A stretch of 64,000 nt of DNA from Metaphire vulgaris (GCA_018105865.1 CM030836.1:18942003-19006002), one strand, 5' to 3'. Positions 1 to 54,828 are shown, counted from the stretch's first letter. The notes: generated by a model not told the origin, from the sequence alone. Numbers and translations: made by a program.

Positions 1-883
1 TAATATATACGATACAATATACATATGATATACTATAATGTCTAATATATATAATATAATATATAACTATAACTATAATTAAATATATAATATAATTAGA
101 CCTATAATAATATAATAATTATAATAGTTATAATAATATAATTAGGCCTATTGAAGGGGAAAGAGAAGAAAAGTCGATACTCGCTTATATAGGCCTATTC
201 TATTCCGCGACGACAAGATTATTAGCAGATGAAATTTGTGGGGCAGATTGGAAATGACCCCGTTCCCCTGGATCCGCCAATGGTCTTTTGTCTTCAATCG
301 TTCGACCTCCACAAGCAGGGTCCACAAAGTCCGCAAATAATGGGGGGGGAAGCAGTGGCCACAGGGCCTATCCAACGGATATTTATTTACAACTAGATTC
401 CGCACATCATCCGTCATTGGCGGCCAGAATATTTTTCCTCTGCGGTGGGGTGGGGGCCGGGGACCTAGAACAGGTTGACATTGGCGACCCTGTACACCAA
501 AGTCGTAGATTTTGAAGCTTTCTAAAAGTAGCATCCTCCATAAAAATACTTTCTTCCCACTGCCTACCTTGACCATGTGTACCGCGCAAATAGGCCCTAT
601 AAGCTGGTGCACTGTAGGGCAGCTCTATATAAATTTCGTTTTGAGTACTTACTTACTTACTTACTTATCAGTTCTAATTGATTTCAGATCAGGGTTTAAT
701 CTAGGCCGTTTTCGGGGGGATTGCCCTTCTCCCCCGGAAATTTCAAATTCCCCCGGAAATTTTGACATACTACATCAACTAACTGCAGCCCCCTAGCAGG
801 ATCCCCACCCGGCTTTGTCAGTTCCCCGGCTTTGTCAGTTTCCCCCCGGAGTCTATGAGTCTAGATTTTAAACACTGTTTCAG
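1..883. other. Non-coding flank: intron and repeats before the synaptotagmin-like exon
   Basis: The first 150 bases are a degenerate TA-rich tract. A short (TTAC)n run lies near 646-665, and 700-850 holds C-rich text repeating the word CCCCCGGAAAT. The final bases before 884 form a 3' splice site (AACACTGTTTCAG), so at least the right end is intron of the next gene. No coding exon was found here. Confidence 0.6.
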
Positions 884-1200
884 ATCCTTATGTCAAAGTC
901 TACATGTCGTACAGAGGACAGCGGATTGCGAAGAGAAGAACCCGCGTGGCGACGTGTACGCAGAATCCCGTCTTCAACGAGTCGTTCGTGTTCCATCTCG
1001 TTAGAGAACAGGTCCTTCGGGACACGGAACTGGAGCTCTTCGTTCTGGATTGGGACGAGATCACGAACAACGAGGTCCTCGGACGAGTCCGGCTGGGCCT
1101 CGATCACAAAGGATCCGGGATCGTCGAAAGGAAACACTGGACGGAAGTCGTTCGCAACCCGGCCAAACAGCTGGCCGTATGGCATCTCCTGAAGGCGTAG
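884..1200 (+). CDS. Synaptotagmin-like protein, last exon (C-terminal C2 domain)
   Basis: Seen: a GTTTCAG acceptor at 882-883 followed by a phase-1 exon whose first complete residues are PYVKVYMSYRG, running to a TAG at 1198-1200 (about 104 residues). The split codon gives Asp with any upstream G, restoring the DPYVK calcium-loop signature. Later motifs are NPVFNESFVFHL, VLDWDEITNNEVLG (second calcium loop) and the terminal HWTEVVRNPAKQLAVWHLL. Known: synaptotagmin C2B domains have DPYVK, NPxFNE, the D-x-D loop and a final W-H-x-L, and end the protein. Synaptotagmins are membrane-anchored calcium sensors that bind phospholipids and SNAREs in regulated exocytosis. Inference: C2B of a synaptotagmin whose upstream exons (transmembrane segment, C2A) lie left of the window. 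The paralogue cannot be fixed from one exon; synaptotagmin-like or extended-synaptotagmin proteins are less likely because of the C-terminal position. No polyadenylation signal was recognised. Confidence 0.87.
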
Positions 1201-1284
1201 ACATCCGGAAGTTGCCGTGAAAATCATTCGCCAGACGGCGCATATTTTGTCTGCTCCGAAAACGGCAAAACGGCGATCGATTAA

Positions 1285-1395
1285 TCAGTCAGTCAGTCAG
1301 TCAGTCAGTCAGTCAGTCAGTCAGTCAGTCAGTCAGTCAGTCAGTCAGTCAGTCAGTCAGTCAGTCAGTCAGTCAGTCAGTCAGTCAGTCAGTCA
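1285..1395. repeat. (TCAG)n tetranucleotide microsatellite
   Basis: About 28 uninterrupted copies of TCAG begin 85 bases after the synaptotagmin-like stop codon, so the array probably lies in that gene's 3' UTR or just beyond. An open frame (repeated Ser-Val-Ser-Gln) crosses it, as any tetranucleotide array allows, and it is not a gene. Confidence 0.95.
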
Positions 1396-2592
1396 ATTAA
1401 CCCTCTAATGCTAATCTTGACCGTATAGAGCTAATCCTAACGCTGACCCTTTACGCTAACATCAAAGCTAAAAAGCTACACAAGACCAAGATAAGACCGC
1501 ACGTTAGGTCCCACGAAAAAATACGCGCATTTTACGTATTTTATATCCAATACGTGTATTGCACGTAAAAATACGTTGACGCTGGCGTCAAGCTGCATGG
1601 GGTTTCTATAAACCTCTATGGTTACGTCAACGCGATACAGTAGGGCAACGTATTTTAATACATTGGGAATAACAATACGCATTAGATGCGTATAATCTAA
1701 TTTTGCACAGAGACGAATGGAGGAAGCTAACTCAAATTGCAACAGACGCCAATGGGTATTGCTCCCACAGAGAAGAATGAATGAATTAACAGTACTCTAT
1801 GACGCTTTTACTAATTGTGAACCAATTTTGATTGCTACAAGTCACCATTTTTTTTATTAATTGGGGATTCTAGCTCCCAAACTTATCGATAGTAAATGGC
1901 AAAAATTTGAACGTAATGTGATTTTGAAGAATTTATCATGTACAGTTGTCTTTTCACGTGCAGTGCTGCACGCCATGACTGTGTTTTGCTTTTTGTCTTG
2001 TTACAACGTTCAATTAAATTATGTGTTCTTCCTGTCTGTACGAAATATTTCTCTTGAGTAAATTTCCGCCTTTAAGTACAAGGCAGATATTCAAACGAGT
2101 TTTCTTCTGTTATCACTTTAACACAACTCTTGCATCTAAAGAAAAGCATTCTAACAATAGACGGAAACCACTAGCCGCAGGTTTCCAAATCCGTTCGCAT
2201 ACGTTGAGCGCATAGAAATCGGATTCAGGAAGGAATCAACAATATTGCAACAAAATGGAAATGCGAGAAAAGGCCTATATCTCATTCATCGAGTTATCTT
2301 ATTACAGAATTTTACAAGCTTGCTAGAAATTAACGACTAACTTAAGATGCTTAGACATCTTAGCCTACTGGAAGACCGTCAGTGCCAAAAGAATAAAGTC
2401 TAGAGTTTGGCAGCTAACAGATTTAATGGCTATATCATGAGCTTTCGAAAGAGAAAATTGCAACACGCCATAATTTCACCAAGACGTCCTTTCAATTTAT
2501 CATAAAGTGCCAGTTTTCAAGAGGAAATAATGCACGTGGAATGCACTTCATAGTCGGCATAATATTAATAATTGTCAATCGATAGTGCTCCC
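1396..2592. other. Non-coding spacer with one dispersed repeat
   Basis: No gene-like open frame is seen. 1501-1712 carries a dispersed repeat (separate entry). The rest is unique-looking AT-rich sequence. Confidence 0.55.
1501..1712 (+). repeat. Dispersed repeat (TACGCGTATT-rich), related to the copy at 52.2-52.4 kb
   Basis: The segment opens with CGTTAGGTCCCACGA and contains several ATACG/CGTAT words, including AATACGTGTATTGCACGT and CAACGTATTTTAATAC. The reverse complement of 52170-52385 shows the same order: CGTTAGGTGCCACGA, an ATACACGCATT word, and CAACGTATATTTTAAC. The two are divergent inverted copies of one element; the class is unknown. Confidence 0.6.
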
Positions 2593-2910
2593 CAGGGGCG
2601 GCTCCACGTTGGGGATGACTGGGGATGCATCCCCCCACCGAGCCTCTTTTTTGCTTATCAGTGTTTTCAGGATTTGCTGGGTCCGAGCAGCTATCCGTGT
2701 GTGCAAAACTGAGCTGATGGCCTTTTTTGCTTGTCAACCTTTTTCGGCAAGGTTTATTTACATTTATTTACTGGCTAATTAATTACTCAAAACACTGCTA
2801 ATGACCTTTTTTGCTTGTCAATTTTTTCGGGATTTTATTGCTTATCCCTGCACCAACTTCTTAGAAATTCATTGCTGATCCCCCACCAAGAATTCTTGGA
2901 ACCGCCACTG
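2593..2910. mobile_element. hAT-like non-autonomous element (CAGGGGCGGCTCCA family)
   Basis: The left end CAGGGGCGGCTCCACG and the right end TTGGAACCGCCACTG are imperfect terminal inverted repeats. The flanking octamers GTGCTCCC (2585-2592) and GTGGTCCA (2911-2918) match at 6 of 8 positions, consistent with a decayed 8-bp duplication. A second copy sits at 21654-21986, sharing the following text GTTGGGG...GGCATGCATCCCCC. No transposase is encoded. Confidence 0.68.
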
Positions 2911-2918
2911 GTGGTCCA

Positions 2919-4216
2919 TTTTTCACTTTTGACAGTTTTATAAAGTTAGGTTGAGGTTTGCAAAAATCTTGGGTAGAAAAATTGCTAGCCTAGTTGGTGA
3001 AACAAAAGTGGTCTTCTAGTAACTGTAGGCCCATGTTGAGAGCAGTTAAATAATATTTCAATTGAAGACTTCTGAAAAATTATGAAAATATCTTTTTTCA
3101 TGATTAGGCTATAAACGTCAATTCTAAGTCACTGAATTTAGCTCACTGCAACAATCAGTAAATGCAACTTTTTAAATCGATAGCCTATCATTAAACAACG
3201 TAGACAATAGTGCATGGAACGTTTTTACTCCAGCGATACTACAGTGTACTGTACATGTCCGGTACTCTTATCTTGGTTTTAGAGATAAAGCCTCTAGGTA
3301 AAGATAACAAAGAGATGGGATCTTACGGATGCCCAGAGGGAACGAATTACTTTGAGCTTGGCATGAAGAAGAAGAAAATATTGCAAATAGCGCTTCGACC
3401 TGCTCCAAGCCGACATTAATGTTTTATCGCATGACTAGGTCTATATACTGCACCCTTAGGAGGTATTCAGTTGAGACCGTCGTAGGATGAAGATAGTCAA
3501 AGACTCAAATAATAATTATTACTCTCGCATGCATCTTGATTGGATTAAGAGTTCGACGACCTTAAATAAATACACTTCTCCGGCCCGAGACTTGATACTA
3601 GGGATGGAGGGGACACGAATAAAGCCTACATCGGCAGTCTAAAACGCTTTTCGCCGGCGGCTGAGAGATACACATGCTCGATAACGTGATATCAAAGCAT
3701 TTTTAACTCGGCAAGACGGTATGGCCAACGATGGAGCAACAAGAGTATTGGACGTTTTGCCAACAACTTTCCGAACTATGTCTGTCTGTTTGTCTGTCTG
3801 TCTCGATTTGCATTTTTACCAAGTGAGCTATTTCCCACGGAGTTACGGTTTCACGTTGCCCGCGAGTGTGGGGGATGTAAAGGTGGGAGGGGGGTGAGGT
3901 TCCATTGGATGAAGACGCAGCCCGACCTTTCACTATAGTAACGGCCGTTACAATTCGACGCCGTTAGCGTATAGGAAGAGCTCGACGCGGAGGTGCTAGC
4001 AGTCTCCTCGTTCGATCGCGAGTTCATTCGGCGCAGACATCAGTTCGCCTTCCTTCTCCGTCGGCTTTACCGTGCAGATTGTAAAATATCGCATCGTCGG
4101 AGATTTTCGCGAACGAGTTTTGCTGTTTGCTGCGGATTTCGACTAGAGTCCGGTTCGGTGTCGATGAAATTATCAGGACTTTTTCTACCTCCGTCCCTCT
4201 CTCTCCCCTCCTTCCC

Positions 4217-4218
<2 letters not shown>
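2919..4218. other. Non-coding spacer
   Basis: No supported gene. There is a short (TGTC)n tract near 3780-3805. The remainder is unique-looking sequence with only small random open frames. Confidence 0.5.
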
Positions 4219-4250
<32 letters not shown>

Positions 4251-4350
4251 CGATGATCGTTTTCGAACGATGATTTAACGATTATCACGATCCTCTTCTC
4301 GCCCGTGCTTTTCTTATTCTTCCCGTTCGACGGCTTCTTCTTCGGCTCAG

Positions 4351-4416
<66 letters not shown>

Positions 4417-4417
4417 T
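4219..4417. repeat. (TC)n and (ATC)n microsatellites upstream of the unknown gene
   Basis: A (TC)n tract of about 31 bases (4219-4249) and an (ATC)n array of about 24 units (4345-4417) lie 0.6-0.8 kb before the first coding exon at 4996. They probably fall in its 5' flank or 5' UTR. Confidence 0.9.
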
Positions 4418-4995
4418 CGGCCGCGTATATACTCAACCTTAGCCTATACAGAAGACGGTAGGCTACTGGGTAGTCTACTACTACTACTTCGGTGGTCGGC
4501 AGTCGTGCCCGGCATGCACCGCCGGGCGCGAACAACCGCTACCGTGTTGTACTCGCCGCGCGGCGCTCGCACGTTAGGCCCCGCGTTCCACCTGGAAGAG
4601 ACACAAACGTAGTGTAGTATACGGCGACGGCGATTTGAATTCAGGTTGACGAACGTCGAAAACTGTCGGCGTAGAATGTCAGAGGAGGAAATATGCACGC
4701 GCCATCTTGTTAGCGTCTCACTCCGTATCGCTACTCGGTTAAACATCCACCAGTAGGGGAACCTCCACGGACGATCTAGGAACCTCGCAGCGGCGTTCCA
4801 GAAAATACTACTGTTCGTGCGATCCGAGTACTCGTCGCCAGACCCCCCCCCCCGCCCCCCGCAGAAAAGTATCGCCGAAAGAGAAACTAACGTTGCTGTC
4901 CGTTCGGACATATATCGCGTCCCGCAAAGATCGTCTCTCGGACCGGGGTTTTCTTTCGTGTTATACTGTAGTCTATATAGAGTCCGCCGTCCGAA

Positions 4996-27319
<22,324 letters not shown>

Positions 27320-27352
27320 ACGGGTTCACAAGACTGCCTGCATGCATGCGTG

Positions 27353-27354
27353 TA

Positions 27355-27388
<34 letters not shown>
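27353..27388. repeat. (TG)n in the presumed 3' UTR of the unknown gene
   Basis: A TG tract 34 bases after the stop codon. Alternating TG in a 3' UTR can bind CELF/TDP-43-type proteins, but function here is unproven. Confidence 0.8.
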
Positions 27389-27666
27389 TATAAACAGAAT
27401 CGTACACGTTGTTTCGACGAAGTGTACAATTGTACATTGCGTACTAATGCATGCATGTACAGTACAAAACTGTAAGCAGTAGCTAACTGTTTGGTCTTAA
27501 AATATTTCCTAACTCAGTGTCTTGTTCATGGACAGCTTATGAGCAATCTTCGAATGCTATATTTTTTCAGTTATGCACAACAGCGAGTCAAGAAGGTTTC
27601 GCACCACAGGCTTGGATTTGAACTGCATTTGTTTTCAGACAGGCTCACTTAGCTTCCAAAGTCACC

Positions 27667-27746
27667 TTAACCCCTTAACCGTGTATTTAACTGTAACTCA
27701 GTGTAAAATAGACAGATATATCCGGGATCCCCAGTTAAGGGGTTAA
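27667..27746. mobile_element. TTAA-bounded palindromic mini-MITE, copy 3
   Basis: TTAACCCCTTAACCGTG ... CCCCAGTTAAGGGGTTAA, 80 bp, orientation opposite to copies 1 and 2. Near-identical to the copy at 39508. Confidence 0.8.
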
Positions 27747-27749
27747 ATC

Positions 27750-28320
27750 ACATTACTATAGGGTCTAAATGACGCGGTAAAATCATTATCACATTCTTAG
27801 TAAAACTTTTTCTTTGAATTTTAATCTCATTTCCAAAGATTTGTAAGAAATTGGCAAATGCATTTGTTTTAAAAAAACGCGTATAAAACGCGGATACATC
27901 GCTTCCGGTACCATAGTAACGCTGACATCTGCCATTCTGCCTCACTATCAAATCGACTAGAAATTCATGTAATATGAATGCCAATATAAACCCGCGTGAA
28001 TAACAAGCACAGTTTGATGAGAGAATAGGGCTTTTCCTGTTCTACTGGATTTCCGTAGCAATCTACTGAATTACATGTAGGCTAGTTATTGTACTTTTGA
28101 TATTTTTAAATTGTCTAGCAACCTTTCTTTCAAGAGGATTGCTCTGCTAAAATTTGTCGAAGAACCGCAAGACGATTTTAAAACTTCATTCAATTTTAAA
28201 AAGTGAATATTAAATACGAACCTCAACGGCGGTTTGAAAACTGGCCAGTTACGGCTCCTTCTAAATCCAAGACTCCAAAAATTCGGTAAACCTACCTAAA
28301 AAGACTTTAAGCATAGGCCT
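27750..28320. other. Intergenic sequence between the unknown gene and the receptor gene
   Basis: Convergent intergenic space: the upstream gene is on +, the receptor on -. No exon is supported. Confidence 0.5.
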
Positions 28321-28705
28321 TGACAAGGGTACTTTTACACCCCCTAACACTCCCCCACACGCCCCCAATTTGAGACCGACACTTCCAACACCCCCTCCTC
28401 AATCTGAGCCTGGGATGACCGTTTTTTTGCTTGTCAGACTTTTTCGGCATGGATGGGACCCCCAAATATATACCGACACCCAGTGCTTTTTTTCTAGGAA
28501 AAAAGGTTTGGGAACCCACCCTTTTTACTCGAACAAAACAGGTAATCCTAGCTGTACCTGTACGTTCCCAAACACATTATTACATATCCATAATTATATA
28601 TGCAATCTGGCAAAAAAGGTTTGGGAACGGCGTTCCCATGCGTTCCCACTGAAAAAAAGCCCTGCCGACACCCCAAATTATTGATAATCCTAGAAATAAC
28701 CCTGC
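28321..28705. mobile_element. C-rich repeat of the 24098 type, host of a nested MITE
   Basis: Text such as CACTCCCCCACACGCCCCC, TTTTTTGCTTGTCAGACTTT, CCGACACC and AATCCTAGAAATAACCCTG parallels the 24098 element, interrupted at 28481-28664 by another insertion. The flanking octamer was not identified. Confidence 0.6.
28481..28664. mobile_element. hAT-like MITE nested inside another repeat
   Basis: The ends CAGTGCTTTTTTTCTAGG and CTGAAAAAAAGCCCTG are inverted. CCGACACC is duplicated exactly (28473-28480, 28665-28672). It has an internal tandem GTTTGGGAAC word. It is related by its ends to the 1.2 kb element at 62142. Confidence 0.88.
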
Positions 28706-28869
28706 TAATTGCGTTTGTGTACTGTACATTGAAATAATTGCAGTGACATATAGTTGGTTTTCTTGGCGATTTTGACGAATGTACAGTATCTGTTCAAATG
28801 GCACATAAGATGCAAGTAAGCAGAGAAAATAGTGAAAAACGTCTGTTTGATTCTCTCCTTTCTTGACTT

Positions 28870-28873
28870 TCTT

Positions 28874-28934
<61 letters not shown>
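28870..28934. repeat. (TC)n microsatellite
   Basis: About 30 TC units. Confidence 0.95.
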
Positions 28935-28937
<3 letters not shown>

Positions 28938-29598
28938 GTGTCTATAGGCATTTCGAGTTTTGCGTCGTATTTAGAGCATTATCTAGCGCCATCAGATTTT
29001 CTTGAACATTGGCGTGTCCAGGGTTTCGGAATAGCGCGGACAGTGCACCAAGACCTCTACAGACATATTTCCAGTTCCGCCCATGCGGGGTCTGGGTTGG
29101 AAAAACACATTTCCCGGTAAGCAATCATTGTAAGTCGTCAATACACCGTGCACTCGTTTTGATCAATAGTCCATTTAATTCAGCGTGCCAAGAGGAAAGC
29201 TAAACAAGAAATCGATTCGTGCCTTTTCTCGCTTGCCAAAGACAAAGCCTGCTTCGACTAATATATTAGCCTTTAGAGTGTTACCCAGAAAACGCCAAAT
29301 TTTAACCAGATTGCCATAACAACCGTAACGTTACGGAAATCGTTCTTTACTGTTTATGTTTCTACGGTTCTATGGTTTCACGTATTCTCTTCGCTAATGC
29401 TATACCTGTACGCCCCATCGCAAATTTTTGTTCCTTAAAGGGGTTTGCTCAGAATAGAAACCGGTCCCGGCCAGAATAAGGGTGGGGGGTTCGGCCCAGC
29501 CGCGTCTCCTATCCACCGTGGCTATACGCCATTATTCGGATCGTCGTATATACCGTCACAAGAAAAGCACCGACATTTACTTGGCTTCCTTCGACCGG
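28935..29598. other. 3' flank/3' UTR side of the receptor gene
   Basis: No exon seen. On the minus strand this follows the receptor stop codon at 29599, so part is probably its 3' UTR. A CATTGGCGTGTCCAGGGTTT fragment near 29007 looks like one end of a decayed element. Confidence 0.45.
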
Positions 29599-50333
<20,735 letters not shown>

Positions 50334-50379
50334 CCGACCGTCAACGAATTCGCCACGAAAGAAAGAAAGAAAAAGGAAA

Positions 50380-51139
50380 GAATGCAAGAAGAGGATCAAG
50401 ATCCGAATACCGAATGCTTAGGCCTATATACTCAAGAAGGTTTCTCGGATCGCAAACAATGGACCTTGGAGGAGGAGAAGACAGCGGGGTTTCCGTTATA
50501 AATGCGCCCAATGTCGGCTACTATGTCGGCCGCCGTACGTACGTCGCCGAGACCAGTCCAGCAGCGGAGGGGGGGCGCCGACCGACGAAGCCGGATCTAG
50601 CGACGCGGACGGCTCTCCGCTGAGGATAATTCGACCGACCGGACGCCACTCGCGTCGCATAGCACCTCTTGAGCAACCGCCGATCCATTCAGAAAGGTTT
50701 TGTTTCTTCAATGCAGGACGCGCCAAACAGCGTTAGGGCCTACTGCATGGGTTGGGAACTCCAAGGACGTAAATCGTACCATGTACTACTACTACTACAA
50801 CTGCTACTTCTACTACCGCTACTAAGTAAATAAGTAAGTAAGACGAAATTTCTATAGCGCTCGCTTCCCGAATGTTTTGCGCAGTGCACCAGCTTATTCA
50901 CCAGCGCCCAATCTGGGTTAATCCATAGTCCGTAATACCTAGTCCGTGGTGGTCAAGTTTGTAGATCCAGGTAACTACGACCACTACCACAAGAACAACA
51001 ACAACAACTACTACTACTACTACTACTACTACTATTACAACAAATACTATTACTACTAGGCAACAAACCTGCTACTACTACTTACTTACTACTACTAATA
51101 CTACTACTACTACTACTGCTACAACTACAATAGCAACAA

Positions 51140-51237
<98 letters not shown>

Positions 51238-51350
51238 CAGTGCTATTAATACTACCACTACAAAAACTGCTACTATTATACTACTACTACTACTTCAGCT
51301 ACCATTATTACTAATGCTACTAACTACTTCGCACTGCATTGTGCTATAGA
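50380..51350. repeat. Retroposon 3' end and (ACT)n-rich blocks upstream of the receptor
   Basis: A minus-strand GCGAGCGCTATAGAAATTTC retroposon end with a (TTAC)n tail lies at about 50823-50960. (ACT)n blocks with CAA interruptions lie at 51009-51330. 50380-50770 is GC-rich and may include the receptor promoter or 5' UTR; no TATA box is assigned. Confidence 0.6.
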
Positions 51351-51635
51351 TTTCTTGTCGGTTAGCTAGTTAGAGCATCCTTCTAGGTTCTAATTTGATC
51401 GCGTCTGATTTGATTTAATTTGATTTGGAAACGATTATCTTAATACAGTGACGCAACGTGCGGACACCGTGTATATATAGTGTGTACTATACGGTCACGT
51501 GACGGAGAAGAGAAAAGCAAACTTGGGAATTTCATTAACGACGTGTGCGTCTAAGACCCTGGCATCGATTCTGACGCAACCGACTTCAGTAAATCTTCAT
51601 TTGGTTTCGCCGTTTCTAAAGGAAATCGAAGCAAT

Positions 51636-51637
<2 letters not shown>

Positions 51638-51672
<35 letters not shown>

Positions 51673-51793
51673 GGACACGACTCTCATTACTCATGCAATT
51701 TACGCCCATCAACAGCGATTTACCTAGCGCTGCTTCTTCGAATTGTGGCCCCATAAATTGACAAGATTTTCTCTCCAGTCACCTTTTGCTTCT

Positions 51794-51843
<50 letters not shown>
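51638..51843. repeat. Short (CAG)n and a (TA)n microsatellite
   Basis: (CAG)n at 51638-51671 (about 11 units) and (TA)n at 51796-51843. Confidence 0.9.
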
Positions 51844-51846
<3 letters not shown>

Positions 51847-52169
51847 CTTTATAGCTATCTTAAATTTGGAGTAAAGGCCTAGGAATAAGCAACCTCTTCC
51901 GTACTACTTTTGAAAGCACTATATAAATTCAATAGGCTCTTAGCCTACTTACTTGCTTGCTTACTTCAGTTATGTTTAAAAACAATCAACTATATTTACT
52001 GATGACGAGTACTTTCAACAATAACTAAATCCAACCCCAAATAACCCAGCACTTAATTAAAAGAGGGGCCTATATAATAAAGTTGGGTATTTGTGTGTTT
52101 TGTGTTTGTGCGTTTTTATGTGTGTTGAGAGTGTTTTTATTAGCGAAAGATTGGCGCCAAGATACGACC

Positions 52170-52385
52170 ATATTTCCGACGATAAAATACGCATAACACA
52201 CGCGTAGGGTAAAGGTTTTCGTACGTTAAAATATACGTTGCCTCAAAGACATTATTACCATAATAGAAAACCTCAGAAGTATACGTCCAAGCTTGCGTAC
52301 AATATACGCGTATTTTATTTTTCGACATAAAAAAACAGTACATATAATATAATGCGTGTATTCTATCGTGGCACCTAACGTAGGC
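52170..52385 (-). repeat. Dispersed TACGCGTATT-rich repeat, inverted copy
   Basis: The reverse complement begins CGTTAGGTGCCACGATAG and follows the order of the 1501-1712 segment, with a longer AT-rich middle. Confidence 0.6.
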
Positions 52386-52389
52386 CTAC

Positions 52390-53217
52390 GGTCGTAACTC
52401 GATTGGCACAGAGTCCAACTTATCCGGCGCTTATATAGTCGAACGACCAGATTCAATTACCAGTTCAGCGAAGACGAATATTTCTTAACAGCATTTAATG
52501 AAGTCAGCCACAGCGTCCATTGTCGCCGCCATCGACCGAACCCCATTGAGACCCCGTTTGAGCGCCGCGGCGACGATGTCGGTGACAGCTGAAAGGCATG
52601 AAGAGGCCGAAAGAGGCCCCCGGTGCGGCACACCTGACGTCACAGCAGGTGCTGGCGTCAATCATGCCGTGCCGCTCTTGACGAACGTGTGATCTAATGA
52701 ATTTTTTTTACGACCGCCAGTGATATGGGAGCGGATTAGTTGTCTATAAGCTCGCCTCTTCCCTCCCTCCCTCCATCCCTCCATCCATCCCGCCCTTCAC
52801 TTTGTTGCTTCAATTCAACTGATTTGTGATTCTCTCACGTGAGCAGACAGGAGGCGGTAAAAATTTTACATAAAATAATTCTAGCGCGGATTTTTCTACC
52901 GCGATAGATCACTGACCCGAGCGATAGTCTGTCTATACCAGCTGCCATCAATAACAGACATACACAGTAGTTGTCTATTATGTTTGTTGTTGTTGTTATT
53001 AAATATACATTTTGAAAATCCCAGTCTCTCGAGTAATTATCTATGGACTGCTCGGATCAACGGTCAAAATTTCTAAGACTCTTGCTTCAGTTTGCGATAC
53101 AGAGCGTACAAAAATTGTACGCCAAAAAACTGTACACGCTGTAGTGTACAGTATATCGATCGACCTCTTCCGTTTCGCAACTGACATCGGATTCATTCGT
53201 CAGCACTGAAATATGGC

Positions 53218-53270
<53 letters not shown>

Positions 53271-53712
53271 CCTATGTACTGTATAGCATGTTTTTACGAA
53301 AACCTGTGCGAAATATATAACGACAAAAAGTTCTTTATATTCTTTCTCGTATTCTTTCGTCGTAACTGCTTTACTTTATTCGTCTCGCAGTGCCTCTCAT
53401 TGTTTTCACCGGACGTTCCCCCCCAGCGGGCAGTGAACCCTGTTGTCGGCGGCGTCCGTCGGCCCAGCGCTGTCATTTCGGCCGCGAAAATTAACGGCCG
53501 AAGAGGCGGTAGAGAGACCGACCGGCCGGCCCGGCTTCTGATGTTGACTTTGGGAAGGAGGAACATTCACATCGGGTTTTTCACAAAACTGCGAAATCTA
53601 TGCGACAAAACAGACTCGTAATATCTCGAACCTGTACGTTTGTGAATCTGCATTGACTTTATTACATTACTGCATTTGACATAGTGAAGCGCGTAAAGTA
53701 ATATTATTATTT
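52390..53712. other. Intergenic sequence 3' of the GAS1-like gene
   Basis: (TA)n lies at 53218-53268. No gene is supported. The last few hundred bases next to 53713 may be 3' UTR of the minus-strand gene. Confidence 0.5.
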
Positions 53713-54828
53713 TTATGCTGTCCTGTTGAGTTCTGACAGAAGTAGAACAGATAGGCCTATTATTAACAATCGTAGAAGTGATTCCAGGCGACGCTGGTTG
53801 CCTCGATTCGTACAACTGTTGCTCGTCAGAAAAACTTTGCTGTTTTCTGGTCCAACCGGATGACTAGCGGAATCGATTCTTGTTACGTCTGTTCTTAATT
53901 CTGAATTTGACTCTTTGGCGGATAAGTTTTGGAAAGGTATTTGATTGTTTTGTGACGTCAATATAATTCCATAAAGTTCTGTCGTCGTCGTCGTCGTCGA
54001 TTTGATTGACAGCGTGGTGTGGGCTGGTGGTGGTGGTGATGGCAATTGTGGTGGTGACTCTATTGCAGGTTTCGTCGGTAGTTTTCTTCCGGTTCTTTTG
54101 CAGATGGTTCTGGCGATGACTTGCAGATCGTCGCACTGATGATGATGATGATGCTGGTGATGATGATGATGATGATGATGGTTAGTATCGTCGTCGCAGT
54201 TACACGTCATCAACTGGCTTCCGATGTTGTCAAGGAAGAGGTTCTTGAGGCTGTTCCTGCAGGCGTTCCCGCAGTTACCCTTCCCGGGCACCCCGGAACA
54301 GACCAACTCTGCTACGGACAACGACGAATCGCAGACCGCGTCCCGGACGCACCGCTCCCTAACCTCGGCACAGCTCGGGGACGACGTCGTCCGGTTGTCC
54401 GCGGCACCGAACGGCGTCCGCAGACTCAACCAGGAATCGAACCGGCGACTGCACGCCTCGAGTCGCCGGCGCTGGTCGACGCAGTGGACGTTGTCGGCAC
54501 AGTTGCAACGCATGAACGCCAGCCCGTCGGGCCGGTCGAGCAGGACGGCCACCGCTCGCCGGCAACGCGGCCAGCACCGCCGGGCGTCGTCGGGGTCGGC
54601 GGTGGAGTCGTCGAGGACGTCGGCGCAGTGGACGAGGTATCGCCGCAGGGCGGGTAGGCAGTCGGGACTCTGGACGCATCGTCTCTGCGCGGCGTCGCAG
54701 CGCTGGTCCGGCGGGGCGGGAAGTCCGGGTGCGAGGAGGGAAACGAACGCCAGGATCCGAATCCAGAACACCTTCAAGAAGACGACGATCTCCGAAGAAC
54801 ACGGGAATTTCATAGCATCGCTTAACAT
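53713..54828 (-). CDS. GAS1-like protein with two GDNF-receptor-type domains, intronless
   Basis: One uninterrupted frame of 371 residues (366 from Met6). An N-terminal hydrophobic stretch (VVFLKVFWIRILAFVSLLAP) is a signal peptide. Domain 1 (about 42-130) and domain 2 (about 156-245) each contain ten cysteines in the GDNFR pattern: C-x6-C-x5-C, a mid-domain pair separated by three residues, then CxC (CNC in both). A His-rich insert (thirteen His with one Gln) interrupts domain 2 before its last two cysteines. A Thr/Pro-rich stalk follows, and the end LLRLLIIGLSVLLLSELNRT fits a GPI-attachment or membrane signal. Known: vertebrate GAS1 is a single-exon, GPI-anchored two-domain GFR-alpha relative that acts as a Hedgehog co-receptor and can modulate RET signalling. 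Here function is inferred from architecture. A GFR-alpha proper would usually have three domains and introns. Large + strand frames opposite it are shadows. Confidence 0.88.
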   Translation of the reverse strand: MLSDAMKFPCSSEIVVFLKVFWIRILAFVSLLAPGLPAPPDQRCDAAQRRCVQSPDCLPALRRYLVHCADVLDDSTADPDDARRCWPRCRRAVAVLLDRPDGLAFMRCNCADNVHCVDQRRRLEACSRRFDSWLSLRTPFGAADNRTTSSPSCAEVRERCVRDAVCDSSLSVAELVCSGVPGKGNCGNACRNSLKNLFLDNIGSQLMTCNCDDDTNHHHHHHHHQHHHHHQCDDLQVIARTICKRTGRKLPTKPAIESPPQLPSPPPPAHTTLSIKSTTTTTTELYGIILTSQNNQIPFQNLSAKESNSELRTDVTRIDSASHPVGPENSKVFLTSNSCTNRGNQRRLESLLRLLIIGLSVLLLSELNRTA

